This document shows, piece after piece, positions 55,731-63,292 of a stretch of 64,000 nucleotides of DNA (position 1 is its first letter; the number at the start of each line of letters is the position of its first letter). Source of the stretch: Neobacillus niacini. GTDB lineage: Bacteria > Bacillota > Bacilli > Bacillales > Cytobacillaceae. Under the pieces are notes generated by a model. The model had not been told where the DNA came from. It saw only the letters and a list, made by a program, of their open reading frames with translations, and did no database searches. The stretch is taken from NCBI RefSeq assembly GCF_019749295.1, contig NZ_JACWFG010000001.1, forward strand, positions 580,604 through 644,603, in the 5' to 3' direction. A program made the translations under genes and the position numbers.

Positions 55731-55942
55731 AAAAGGTGTGTTTTTCATAAAGGCTATGTAAAAGTTGTTTGTTGATTTGCGCTCAAGGCGCTTCGCTTTC
55801 CGCGGGCGGTCCGGGGAGCCTCCTCGGCGCTTATGCGCCTGTGGGGTCTCCCCTGCCCCGTCCTCCCGCAGGAGTCTCGCGCCTTCCGCTCCAATCATAA
55901 ATGTCTATTATCATAGCCTTGTATAGATAAAACACACCTTTT
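55731..55942. repeat. GC-rich palindromic dispersed-type repeat with inverted ends
   Basis: A 212-bp non-coding block between convergent yisN and moeB. Its outer ends are inverted copies: AAAAGGTGTGTTTT at 55731-55745 against AAAACACACCTTTT at 55929-55942, and AAGGCTATG against CATAGCCTT inside them. The core (about 55780-55890) is much more GC-rich than the surroundings and itself palindromic (GGAGCCTCCTCGGCGC, GCGCCTGTGGGGTCTCC). No transposase is present. It resembles the small dispersed palindromic repeats seen in many Bacillus genomes; copy number is unknown. Confidence 0.75.
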
Positions 55943-55950
55943 ACTGTTTT

Positions 55951-56979
55951 TTAGTTTCCTATATATTTTGAATAAAGGGATTTTGCTTTTACGATATCAT
56001 TTGTTCCGTGGACAAGAACCCGACCATCTTTGAAGACGACTATTGAAGTTTCTTCGTTAGGTGAGAAACGAAGTAAGAATTGGTTTCCGGTTACCTTTCC
56101 ATTTTTCTTTAGGCGTTCACTAAGTTTTATTAGGTCTCGCTCACGCTTATCCCTAAAATATATTTGCACCGTATCTCGACCGCATAGCGAGCTATACGCT
56201 TCTTGCAGGGATGATGAACGATCTAGAAAGTCAAATTGATGGTTTACACATGACGGACATTGCGGGTTTGCTCCCTTACTTGTATCCATTGAAAAAAAAG
56301 AAGTATCCCAAACATCAATTTGCTCAAGGTTAGAACTCGTGGGTGCCCCTATTAATAGTTTTATAGCTTCCATTGCCTGAAAGGAACCAATTATATCCGT
56401 TATTGGTGACAGAACACCAATCGTATCACAGGTTTCTCCTCTTCCAGCTGGCACAGTCGGAAATAGACAGCGATAACAAGGGGTGATTCCGGGCTTTATT
56501 ACAGCAAACATTCCTCTAGAACTGACTGCAGCCCCATGAACCCAGGGGATCCCATATTTAACACAAACATCATTGATTAAATAGCGGGTCATAAAATTAT
56601 CTGTGCCATCAATGATAACATCAACCCCTGCTAATAATTCCTCTGCATTATCAAGATTTAAATCTGTAACAGCAGCATCAACTGTAACCGTAGAGTTAAT
56701 AGAGTTTAGTCTCTTCCCTGCAGCAACTGCCTTTGGAAGATTAAGTTTTACATCTTCCTCATTAAAAAGTGATTGACGCTGCAGATTGGAAAGGTCTACT
56801 ACATCTCTATCAATTAATCTTATGTATCCCACACCCGATCGGGCTAAATGATTGGCACATACTGTCCCAAGGGCACCGACACCGACAATAGCGACCTTAC
56901 TCTCCAGTAACTTCACCTGTCCCTCTTTCCCTATTCCTGAAAAAAGAATTTGTCTTGAATATCGTCCTAAATCGTCCAT
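55951..56979 (-). CDS. moeB: MoeB/ThiF-type sulfur-carrier adenylyltransferase
   Basis: E1-like enzyme of 342 residues that adenylates the C-terminal glycine of a MoaD/ThiS carrier. Motifs: G-V-G-A-L-G nucleotide site near 34-39, D-x-D-x-V-x-x-x-N-L-x-R-Q near 57-70, D-G-T-D-N-F near 129-134 and zinc cysteines C-Y-R-C and C-P-S-C near 170 and 240. The C-terminal 90 residues form an extra domain not found in minimal MoeB. It lies near a MoaD-like protein and an aldehyde:ferredoxin oxidoreductase, so the partner is probably that carrier. Confidence 0.88.
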   Translation of the reverse strand: MDDLGRYSRQILFSGIGKEGQVKLLESKVAIVGVGALGTVCANHLARSGVGYIRLIDRDVVDLSNLQRQSLFNEEDVKLNLPKAVAAGKRLNSINSTVTVDAAVTDLNLDNAEELLAGVDVIIDGTDNFMTRYLINDVCVKYGIPWVHGAAVSSRGMFAVIKPGITPCYRCLFPTVPAGRGETCDTIGVLSPITDIIGSFQAMEAIKLLIGAPTSSNLEQIDVWDTSFFSMDTSKGANPQCPSCVNHQFDFLDRSSSLQEAYSSLCGRDTVQIYFRDKRERDLIKLSERLKKNGKVTGNQFLLRFSPNEETSIVVFKDGRVLVHGTNDIVKAKSLYSKYIGN

Positions 56980-57201
56980 ATAGTAATCCTCTTTTCTAGA
57001 TTAATAGTACATTGTAACGAGTCATGCAATCTACGTTAATTTTAATTTAATTTTAGAAAAGTTTAAATATTAAATATGTAAAAATGATTGTATAATAGGA
57101 ATTGGGTTTATTTATTAATTTTGAGAGGAATATCCTATTAATATTTTCTAATATAAATGGGAGATAAGCTTCAATTTATTAATGAAAGAGAGGGAAAAAC
57201 A

Positions 57202-59031
57202 TTGAATTTAGGCGGTTTCTTAAACAAAGAAGTGGTAGTTGATTTAACAGCAGGCAGTATTAATTACAGACCTATTAACGAGGAAGATGCAAAAAAGTAC
57301 ATTGGCGGCCGCGGGCTGGGCGTTAAATATGTCCTTGATAACGGTCCTGAGGTTGAGCCATTGTCTCCTGAAAACATGCTTTGTATTATGACTGGTCCTG
57401 TAACCGGCTCACGTTCTTCCATGAGCGGACGTCTTTGTGTTGTAACTAAGTCTCCGTTAACAGGAACCGTTACGGATTCCCATATGGGAGGATGGACAGC
57501 AGCCCGCTTAAAATGGGCAGGTGTTGATAATATAATCCTTACAGGTAAAAGTGACAAGCCAGTTTATCTTTATATCGAGGATGGCAAGGCGGAATTGCGT
57601 GATGCGTCAGATCTTTGGGGTAAAGGAACAAGAGAAACAGTTAAAACGATGCAGGCTAGATATGGTGAACAAGATCTTAGTGTCATGACGATTGGTCAAG
57701 CAGGTGAAAACACAGTTAAGTTCGCTTCCTTTATTAACGAGCATGATCGCGCTGCAGGACGAGGCGGAACTGCCGCTGTTGCAGGCTACAAAAAATTGAA
57801 AGCGGTTGTAATTAAGGCATCTCAAAAAGGTAATATGCCGCAGCCAAAATTAGAAACTGAGTATAAAGAAGCGAACAAAAAGGCAGTAAAAGCAATTCTT
57901 GACGGCGGATTAACTGCGCCAAATAAAGGCGGTCTTTCCGTTTACGGTACAAACGTATTAACTAACATTATCAATGAGGTTGGAGCACTTCCAACAAAGA
58001 ACTCTCAGTTCACTCATTGGGATGAGGCAGAAAAGCACAGTGGTGAATATGTAAACCAGCATTTGCTTGTTAAAAACAATACATGCCATGCATGCCCTGT
58101 TGGCTGCAAAATTGAAGTAGAAGTAAAGGATGGCAAGTATAAAACTAGAGTAGAAAGCTTTGAATTTGAATCTTCCTGGTCACTTGGATCTAACTGCTTA
58201 TTAAGTGATGCTGAAGCTATTTCTTATCTAATTGACCAGTGTAATGAATATGGGCTCGATACAATTGAGCTTGGCCATTGCTTCTCTGTCACGATGGAAG
58301 CCTATGAAAAGGGGTTAATCACAGAAGAACTCATTTGGGGCGATGCCGATTCCATGATTGACTTAACTAAGAAGATTGTATTCCGTGAAGGGTTTGGCGG
58401 TATCCTTGCTGAAGGCCCTGCGAAAGCAACAGCTTCCTGGGGTGCACCAGAGCTTTCTATGTCTGTAAAGGGACAGTCTATTCCTGCATATGACCCACGT
58501 GGTATTCAAGGGATTGGTCTCGGTTATGCAACTAGTAACCGTGGAGCCTGTCATTTACGCGGCTATACGGTTGCCAGTGAAATTGCGGGTATTCCAGAAC
58601 CAACAGACCGCCTTAAGCCTGAAGGAAAAGGTGAGTTATTAAAAATATTCCAAGATATGCTTGCTTTCTCTGATTCTATGAATATTTGTAAGTTTTCTTC
58701 CTTCTCGGAAAACGCTGAGCATTATGCAGAGCAATATAGCACTATGACTGGTATTCCGTTGACTGCTGATGATGTAATGAAGGCTGGAGAAAGAATTTAC
58801 AATCTTGAGCGTTATTATAACAACCTCGCTGGATTTGATAAAGAAGAAGATGACTATCTTCCAAAACGATTCACAGATGAGCCTGCATCTGGTAATAGTG
58901 CTGGTGAGGTCAGCCGTATGGATATTATGCTTAAAGAGTACTACCAAGTCCGCGGCTGGGAGGCTGGTAAAGTTACCGAAGCAAAGCTTCGTGAGCTTGA
59001 GATTATCGATCCGGAAAATCAGTTAGTCTAA
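57202..59031 (+). CDS. Tungsten/molybdopterin aldehyde:ferredoxin oxidoreductase (AOR)
   Basis: AOR family enzyme, 609 residues, with bis-molybdopterin (usually tungsten) and one [4Fe-4S]; oxidises aldehydes to acids using ferredoxin. The cluster cysteines appear as C-H-A-C-P-V-G-C (C295, C298, C302) and C496 in M-N-I-C-K-F. The pterin-binding G-R-G-L-G-V-K and G-G-W-T-A-A stretches are present. A TTG at 57202 has AGAGAGG eight bases before it; an ATG at 57157 is in frame but lacks a site. Upstream TATAAT at 57091 is a probable -10. Confidence 0.93.
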   Translation: MNLGGFLNKEVVVDLTAGSINYRPINEEDAKKYIGGRGLGVKYVLDNGPEVEPLSPENMLCIMTGPVTGSRSSMSGRLCVVTKSPLTGTVTDSHMGGWTAARLKWAGVDNIILTGKSDKPVYLYIEDGKAELRDASDLWGKGTRETVKTMQARYGEQDLSVMTIGQAGENTVKFASFINEHDRAAGRGGTAAVAGYKKLKAVVIKASQKGNMPQPKLETEYKEANKKAVKAILDGGLTAPNKGGLSVYGTNVLTNIINEVGALPTKNSQFTHWDEAEKHSGEYVNQHLLVKNNTCHACPVGCKIEVEVKDGKYKTRVESFEFESSWSLGSNCLLSDAEAISYLIDQCNEYGLDTIELGHCFSVTMEAYEKGLITEELIWGDADSMIDLTKKIVFREGFGGILAEGPAKATASWGAPELSMSVKGQSIPAYDPRGIQGIGLGYATSNRGACHLRGYTVASEIAGIPEPTDRLKPEGKGELLKIFQDMLAFSDSMNICKFSSFSENAEHYAEQYSTMTGIPLTADDVMKAGERIYNLERYYNNLAGFDKEEDDYLPKRFTDEPASGNSAGEVSRMDIMLKEYYQVRGWEAGKVTEAKLRELEIIDPENQLV

Positions 59032-59040
59032 TGACATAAT

Positions 59041-59074
59041 CAAAGGCTTCTGCATATTTTGCAGAAGCCTTTTG
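59041..59074 (+). terminator. Intrinsic terminator after AOR
   Basis: A perfect AAAGGCTTCTGCA/TGCAGAAGCCTTTT stem right after the stop. Confidence 0.9.
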
Positions 59075-59086
59075 TCTTGAAATTTA

Positions 59087-59359
59087 CTATCCACCTATTC
59101 TCCTAGTTTTCACACGATAATCTTTGATCAGCTGGTTAAGCGTGATATCATCTGAAGCATAAAAGCGGATATAGACAGCATTCACTTTAAATGTTGAAGT
59201 AATCGAAATCTCCTCTTCGTATACTATTTCTCCGTACCAGTCCTTAGATTGATATACGTAAGGAAAATGATCGGTAATTTGTTTACCGCCTAACTCCTCA
59301 AAATACATTCCGAGGTGCTCTCGATTTATTCCACGAAACTCCAATTCCTGCTGCAGCAT
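59087..59359 (-). CDS. Unknown 90-residue protein coupled to the MoaD-like gene
   Basis: Soluble protein of 90 residues beginning M-L-Q-Q-E-L-E-F-R-G-I and ending R-V-K-T-R-R-I-G-G; it is rich in aromatic residues (H-F-P-Y-V-Y, K-D-W-Y). It ends in Gly-Gly, like the carrier next to it. The ATG lies one base beyond the MoaD-like stop, with AGGTGG inside the end of that gene, so translation is coupled. I do not recognise the family. Adjacent AOR and moeB genes suggest a role in AOR cofactor or enzyme maturation. Confidence 0.65.
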   Translation of the reverse strand: MLQQELEFRGINREHLGMYFEELGGKQITDHFPYVYQSKDWYGEIVYEEEISITSTFKVNAVYIRFYASDDITLNQLIKDYRVKTRRIGG

Positions 59360-59360
59360 G

Positions 59361-59633
59361 TTAACCACCTGCCACAGGCGGAAAGAGTGCAAATTGATCA
59401 GTTTCTTTTACAATGGTTACAAGACCATCTAAATGAATAATATTTCTTCCGTTAATAAAAACATGGACAAATGGCAGCAGTTCTTTTTCAGCAGTAAATA
59501 TTTCATCCTTGAGATAAGGAAACATTTCTACCATTTTATCTAGTACATCGATTACCCGTTGGCCTTCCGGAATAACCTCTACCCCCACTCCGCCGCAAAT
59601 CTGCCGGAGATTAGCAAACACTCTTACTAGCAT
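59361..59633 (-). CDS. MoaD/ThiS-like sulfur-carrier protein
   Basis: Ubiquitin-like sulfur carrier of 90 residues ending in F-P-P-V-A-G-G, where the C-terminal Gly is adenylated and thiocarboxylated for molybdopterin dithiolene formation. The beta-grasp pattern V-R-V-F-A-N-L-R and F-V-H-V-F-I-N-G-R-N are typical. The ATG 59633 follows GAGGAG. The likely activating enzyme is the MoeB-type protein at 56 kb. It may be specific for the AOR tungsten-pterin rather than general MoaD. Confidence 0.88.
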   Translation of the reverse strand: MLVRVFANLRQICGGVGVEVIPEGQRVIDVLDKMVEMFPYLKDEIFTAEKELLPFVHVFINGRNIIHLDGLVTIVKETDQFALFPPVAGG

Positions 59634-59701
59634 CTCAAACACTCCTCTCTCCTTACATAAATAGTAAAACTATTTGCAATCCTTGTCATCACTTTTTACA
59701 C

Positions 59702-59740
59702 AAAAAAAGAGCTGCCGGTAAATAAACCGACAGCTCCTTT
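59702..59740 (-). terminator. Intrinsic terminator after yisL
   Basis: A GGAGCTGTCGGT/ACCGGCAGCTC stem followed by TTTTTTTG on the minus strand. Confidence 0.85.
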
Positions 59741-59751
59741 AAAAAACTAAC

Positions 59752-60111
59752 TTATACATAAAAGATTGACATTGGAAGTTTATCAAATCCTAAATACAAT
59801 ACAAGTAAGAAGGCGATAACAAATTGTATCCACAGAACTGATGTCTTTCTATTTTGTGCAACCTTGCTAAGAATCATTTCAAATAACCCAATTACCCATA
59901 TCCCTACTGCCGCTTTTAATATATACAACAAATCAATATTGGACAGCATGAACAACAGTCCAACTCCTGTTGCAATAATTAGCAGATAAAGTACACGCAA
60001 AATCATCCGAACAATTTTAGCGCCCTTTTCTTTTCCGCCTTTTAGTAAAAATATAGCGACAATAAATAATATTAGGGCTAAAACCCAAGCTGTAACGTGA
60101 CCGTGAATCAT
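59752..60111 (-). CDS. yisL: YisL family membrane protein (DUF1516)
   Basis: Integral membrane protein of 119 residues with four hydrophobic helices, family DUF1516. It starts M-I-H-G-H-V-T-A-W-V-L-A, a typical YisL N-terminus. AGGAGG precedes the ATG. Function unknown. It lies between the AOR gene cluster and the CpaF remnant; in B. subtilis yisL is near gerP. Confidence 0.88.
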   Translation of the reverse strand: MIHGHVTAWVLALILFIVAIFLLKGGKEKGAKIVRMILRVLYLLIIATGVGLLFMLSNIDLLYILKAAVGIWVIGLFEMILSKVAQNRKTSVLWIQFVIAFLLVLYLGFDKLPMSIFYV

Positions 60112-60193
60112 GTAATTTTCCTCCTATGTACAATAGCTTATAGCAACACTATCATACCACAGGCATTAGCTAAATCCTAAATAAAAAGTGTAA

Positions 60194-60802
60194 TTAATAA
60201 TAAGAACCTTTAAGAGGACTAACCTTAAAAATATCTCTAAGCACAATATTTTCCCCTTCGAGTCCCCGGACCTCTGTTATCTTCGTAATTTTTCTTGATC
60301 CATCATTTAAACGTGAAAGGTGAACAATGATGTCAATGGTACCAGCAATTTGTTCCCTGATCGCATTGATAGGCATATTCATTCCATTAAGATAGGCAAT
60401 AAGTTCCAAGCGATCAATCATATTACTTGGACTGCTGGAGTGCCCTGCTGCAAGAAAACCATCAAATGCTTTATTTTCTTTCAGAAGTATGTCACGTCCA
60501 TCCTTATCTCGAATATCTCCAATAATTCTTCTTTCCTCTTTTGGAATGAAAGTGGAAAGTGCATTGACAAGGGTTGTTTTACCTGCCCCTGTCCCACCGC
60601 TTACTAGAATATTTAATCTAGCTTTCACACATGTACAGAGGAAGAGAGCCATTTCTTTTGACAGGGTCTCGTTACGAATTAGATCCTGCAGTTCTAATGG
60701 TTTCCATGAATTCCTTTTAATAGCCAGCCTTGCTGACTTGTATAATTTGTGTTCTACATCTTGTCCCTGAGTCGTCTGTTGGATTTGTTTTAATAGCCCC
60801 AT
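60194..60802 (-). pseudogene. cpaF: CpaF/TadA secretion ATPase remnant (internally deleted)
   Basis: About 202 residues related to CpaF, the ATPase of Tad-type pilus assembly, normally about 400 or more. Residues 1-65 correspond to the linker L-x-L-x-D-L-I-R just before the ATPase core; the normal N-terminal half is missing. Walker A G-G-T-G-A-G-K-T-T is near 68-76. After S-T-F-I-P-K-E-E-R the segment with the acidic Asp box and Walker B (about 55 residues) is absent and the sequence resumes at R-I-I-G-D-I-R. The rest, ending I-T-E-V, is intact. No Tad genes are nearby, but a c-di-GMP riboswitch still precedes it. Alternatively it is a small functional derivative. Confidence 0.75.
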
Positions 60803-60895
60803 AGATTCCACCCGCCTTGTTTTTGTTTTTGAAAACCAATTTGCTCACAAAACATAAAGAAAATATGAACGGTTAGGCAGGGTTCAATAAAACTA

Positions 60896-60933
60896 AAATA
60901 AAAATAACCCCGCCTTTACCGAAAGGGGGGTTA
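60896..60933 (-). terminator. Riboswitch-controlled terminator upstream of cpaF
   Basis: On the minus strand AACCCCCCTTT-CGGT-AAAGGCGGGGTT followed by ATTTTTATTTT forms a strong hairpin between aptamer and gene, a likely expression platform. Confidence 0.78.
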
Positions 60934-60999
60934 ACAAATGTAATACAACAATGTACATAAAAATACTATGTATTGGATTGCTGCAGCATACGAAAAACA

Positions 61000-61092
61000 C
61001 CCGGTTCTTTCGGTAACTGGCTGGCGTAGCGCAAATGCGCCTTAGCCCCTTTAGCTTTGCGTCACTGATTTTCATCAGTTTTGCCTTTATCG
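61000..61092 (-). promoter_or_regulatory. Cyclic-di-GMP-I (GEMM) riboswitch
   Basis: On the minus strand the RNA shows the GEMM-I hallmarks in order: GGCAAAAC, a short stem with GAAA loop (CTGATGAAAATCAG), GACGCAAAGCT, GGGGCTAAGG, a small stem (GCGCATTTGCGC), TACGCCAGCCAG and TTACCGA. These correspond to the two coaxial helices, the GAAA tetraloop and its receptor. It lies about 200 bp upstream of the cpaF remnant, with an intervening terminator. Confidence 0.85.
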
Positions 61093-61264
61093 AGAATCAG
61101 TGTTTAGTTTCCGACTGACCTCTTAAACTAATAATAAGCCCTTTTGCCTTTATCTTATATCCTACTAATATACCATTTATACAAAAACTATAGGGATATA
61201 TGCCTATTTTCGTTTTTTTCCCAACATCGTTTTACTCACTTTTACTTTTATTGGGCGAATGAAT

Positions 61265-61292
61265 CACATTACACCAACCCATACATACCATA
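61265..61292 (+). promoter_or_regulatory. Putative sigma-K promoter of the gerP operon
   Basis: A -10 CATACCATA (consensus CATANNNTA) at 61284-61292 and a -35-type CAC at 61265-61267, 16 bases apart; expected transcription would start about 25 bp before gerPA. The gerP operon is known to be under late mother-cell control. Confidence 0.4.
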
Positions 61293-61324
61293 TTAGGAGA
61301 AAAAAGGTAAAAAGGGTGTTGTTT

Positions 61325-61549
61325 ATGCCAGCCATTGTAGGAGTTGCTCAAGTCATTTCACTTGGCACAAGTTCAGTTTTTCATATTGGAGATGTCTATA
61401 AAATCATGCCATTTTCATCAGCAAAAACTTTTTCCGGAGCTGGGTCCTTTAATACGGGGGAAAGTTTAAATGTCCATAATAATAATTTAAGTAATACGAA
61501 TACCAATGATTCAGATGGTATTGATCAAGGAATCTTCCTTAATGCGTAA
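61325..61549 (+). CDS. gerPA: Spore germination protein GerPA
   Basis: Small GerP protein, 74 residues, needed for normal permeability of the spore coat to germinants. The shared GerPA/GerPF start M-P-A-I-V-G is followed by H-I-G-D-V-Y-K-I-M-P, then F-S-G-A-G-S-F-N-T-G. The ATG 61325 follows AAGGGTG. First gene of a six-gene operon. Confidence 0.9.
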   Translation: MPAIVGVAQVISLGTSSVFHIGDVYKIMPFSSAKTFSGAGSFNTGESLNVHNNNLSNTNTNDSDGIDQGIFLNA

Positions 61550-61567
61550 GGAAAGGTTGATTTTTCA

Positions 61568-61804
61568 ATGAATTTTTATATCCAGCAGTCCATTCAAATT
61601 AATTTTATTAAGATTAGCAGTATTACTAATTCTTCCGTTCTGCAAATTGGCAGTGCTGGAATCATCAAACCTGCCTCTTATCTATATAATACAGGTGGTT
61701 TTACAGGCCCTGCACCAACAGCTGGGGGCACGCAAACAACAAGCGGGCAATCTAATTTTGCGGTACCTTTGTCTGGTGCTGGACGAGAAGAAGATTCAAG
61801 GTGA
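61568..61804 (+). CDS. gerPB: Spore germination protein GerPB
   Basis: GerPB family, 78 residues, beginning M-N-F-Y-I-Q-Q-S-I-Q-I-N and having N-S-S-V-L-Q-I-G-S-A-G-x-I-K-P. The C-terminus is glycine/threonine/serine-rich. Cytosolic made in the mother cell and presumably located in the coat. The gap to gerPA is 18 bp. Confidence 0.9.
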   Translation: MNFYIQQSIQINFIKISSITNSSVLQIGSAGIIKPASYLYNTGGFTGPAPTAGGTQTTSGQSNFAVPLSGAGREEDSR

Positions 61805-61813
61805 GGTGATGGT

Positions 61814-62428
61814 ATGTATCAGGATTATTCACAACTTCTTCAGTGGGTCCAAATTACTTTACAAACACAAGAAAATAGAATAGCAATTCTGGAACAGACC
61901 ATTCAAAAACTTCAGGAAGAAATGAAGCAATTAAAGGATAAGCCTAGTATTAGAGTGGATAAAATTGAATACAAATTCGATCAATTAAAGGTTGAAAGTC
62001 TTGATGGAACATTAAACATTGGACTAAACCCCTCAGATTTGGCAAATATTGAAGATTTTGCTGTAGATAATCAATCCTTAAATACTCCCATTCATCCTAA
62101 AGCACAAATGCAGAGGTCTATGAGAATAGAAGAGTCAGTTTATCAGTATTTAGAAACAGAACTTCCAGCACTATTTAAGGAAACTCAGAATCAATTAAAT
62201 ATTCGGTTAGATGATTCCTATTTAGATTTTATTAAACAAGATATCATGAAGCAGCTTCCAGCTAGGATTGATTACCATATCAAAAATACCAGAGAACATG
62301 AAGGCGAACAAAATACCGAAGATAGTATTATTCAATTAATCAAACAGGAAATTAAAAAAGGGATTTTAATATTTATTAATCACTTACCAGATAACGTGAA
62401 AGGAATGAATACACACAATGAACTTTGA
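61814..62428 (+). CDS. gerPC: Spore germination protein GerPC
   Basis: Largest GerP protein, 204 residues. An N-terminal coiled coil (about 16-45; A-I-L-E-Q-T-I-Q-K-L-Q-E-E) precedes the conserved V-D-K-I-E-Y-K-F-D-Q-L-K-V-E-x-L-x-G-T-L-N-I-G region and a helical C-terminal half. It overlaps gerPD by 11 bp, so translation is coupled. Confidence 0.92.
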   Translation: MYQDYSQLLQWVQITLQTQENRIAILEQTIQKLQEEMKQLKDKPSIRVDKIEYKFDQLKVESLDGTLNIGLNPSDLANIEDFAVDNQSLNTPIHPKAQMQRSMRIEESVYQYLETELPALFKETQNQLNIRLDDSYLDFIKQDIMKQLPARIDYHIKNTREHEGEQNTEDSIIQLIKQEIKKGILIFINHLPDNVKGMNTHNEL

Positions 62429-62588
62429 AGTATATAATCGTGACCTCCATGTAGATACTATTCGAATTATGGGGGTAGCAAGTTCCTCACTCATAATGGT
62501 TGGAGACACTCAAACCATTCAATTGGCTTCAACTTTTGATACTCCAGCAGAATCACTGATAATGGGGCCGTTTGTGCCATTATTTTAA
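62418..62588 (+). CDS. gerPD: Spore germination protein GerPD
   Basis: GerPD, 56 residues: M-N-F-E-V-Y-N-R-D-L at the start, then I-M-G-V-A-S-S-S-L-I-M-V-G-D, ending G-P-F-V-P-L-F. It overlaps the gerPC stop by 11 bp and is followed 13 bp later by gerPE. Placement in the conserved order supports the call despite short length. Confidence 0.88.
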   Translation: MNFEVYNRDLHVDTIRIMGVASSSLIMVGDTQTIQLASTFDTPAESLIMGPFVPLF

Positions 62589-62601
62589 GGGGGCCTGTCA
62601 A

Positions 62602-62982
62602 ATGCTCCAGAGAACATCTGTCGTAAACTCCATTAAAGTGAATTCGGCTTCCTTCGCCTCTACCATACAACTGGGTGATTCTTGTATGGTTAATGGATTT
62701 TCACGAGCCTTAGCTGTTCAGCGGGAAGCTGATGTGTTTTTTGGAAAAGAAGGGAACTTTTCAAAATATCCTATTTTTTCGGAACCAATTCCTTTATTGC
62801 CAATAACTGAAGAATTGTCACATTCTACCCATAATACCCTTCCACTTATAAAGGTTAATAATATTTCCATCATCGCCATGTCTTCGGCGACAATCCTTCA
62901 TGTTGGAAATAGTGAAAACGTCTCATTAGAAGCAAGGGTTAAACATATCAGGCAGTTGTTCGATAAGGAAGATGAACAATAG
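62602..62982 (+). CDS. gerPE: Spore germination protein GerPE
   Basis: GerPE, 126 residues: S-V-V-N-S-I-K-V-N-S and Q-L-G-D-S near the start, a central R-E-x-D-V-F-F segment, and H-V-G-N-S-E-N near the C-terminus. The ATG at 62602 follows AAGGGGG at good spacing; the frame extends back to 62572 within gerPD. Confidence 0.9.
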   Translation: MLQRTSVVNSIKVNSASFASTIQLGDSCMVNGFSRALAVQREADVFFGKEGNFSKYPIFSEPIPLLPITEELSHSTHNTLPLIKVNNISIIAMSSATILHVGNSENVSLEARVKHIRQLFDKEDEQ

Positions 62983-63033
62983 AGAGCATTAAAGAATATG
63001 ATATGTAGGAATACTTAAGTGAAGGATGTTTTT

Positions 63034-63252
63034 ATGCCAGCGATAATTGGTCCAGTTCAAATTGTGAATGTAAGTGGTGGTGTTGTTCATTTCGGTGATA
63101 CCGTCTATATCTCTCCAAAAAGTGCCTCTAAGACAAATGCAGGTTCAGGCGGCTTTAATACGGGGGGAATTATCTTTACAGCAAACGGAATCAGCGGTAC
63201 AAATGTATTAGATGCGAATGTACTCGACCAGCCAATTGGCGGGAATAACTAA
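63034..63252 (+). CDS. gerPF: Spore germination protein GerPF
   Basis: GerPF, 72 residues, closely similar to GerPA: M-P-A-I-I-G-P-V-Q-I at the start, then F-G-D-T-V-Y-I-S-P-K-S and G-S-G-G-F-N-T-G. Last gene of the gerP operon, after which a terminator lies. The ATG 63034 is preceded by AAGGA; a GTG five codons earlier is less suitable. Confidence 0.9.
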   Translation: MPAIIGPVQIVNVSGGVVHFGDTVYISPKSASKTNAGSGGFNTGGIIFTANGISGTNVLDANVLDQPIGGNN

Positions 63253-63291
63253 TAAAAGACATAAACCAAAGTCGGTTTATGTCTTTTATTA
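63251..63291. terminator. Bidirectional terminator (gerP / addA)
   Basis: An AATAAAAGACATAAACC/GGTTTATGTCTTTTATT stem lies between convergent operons. Confidence 0.9.
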
Positions 63292-63292
63292 G

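Noticed and set aside
55731..55942. Insertion sequence or CRISPR in the GC-rich block
   Set aside because: There is no transposase frame, no regular repeat-spacer pattern and no clear target-site duplication, so it is listed only as a repeat.
57051..57100. Fnr site for the aldehyde:ferredoxin oxidoreductase promoter
   Set aside because: A TATAAT at 57091 is present, but no TGTGA/TCACA half-sites are at the expected distance.
60893..61075. A 60-codon minus-strand reading frame inside the cpaF leader
   Set aside because: It runs through the c-di-GMP aptamer and the terminator, has no ribosome-binding site of note, and the RNA elements explain the sequence.
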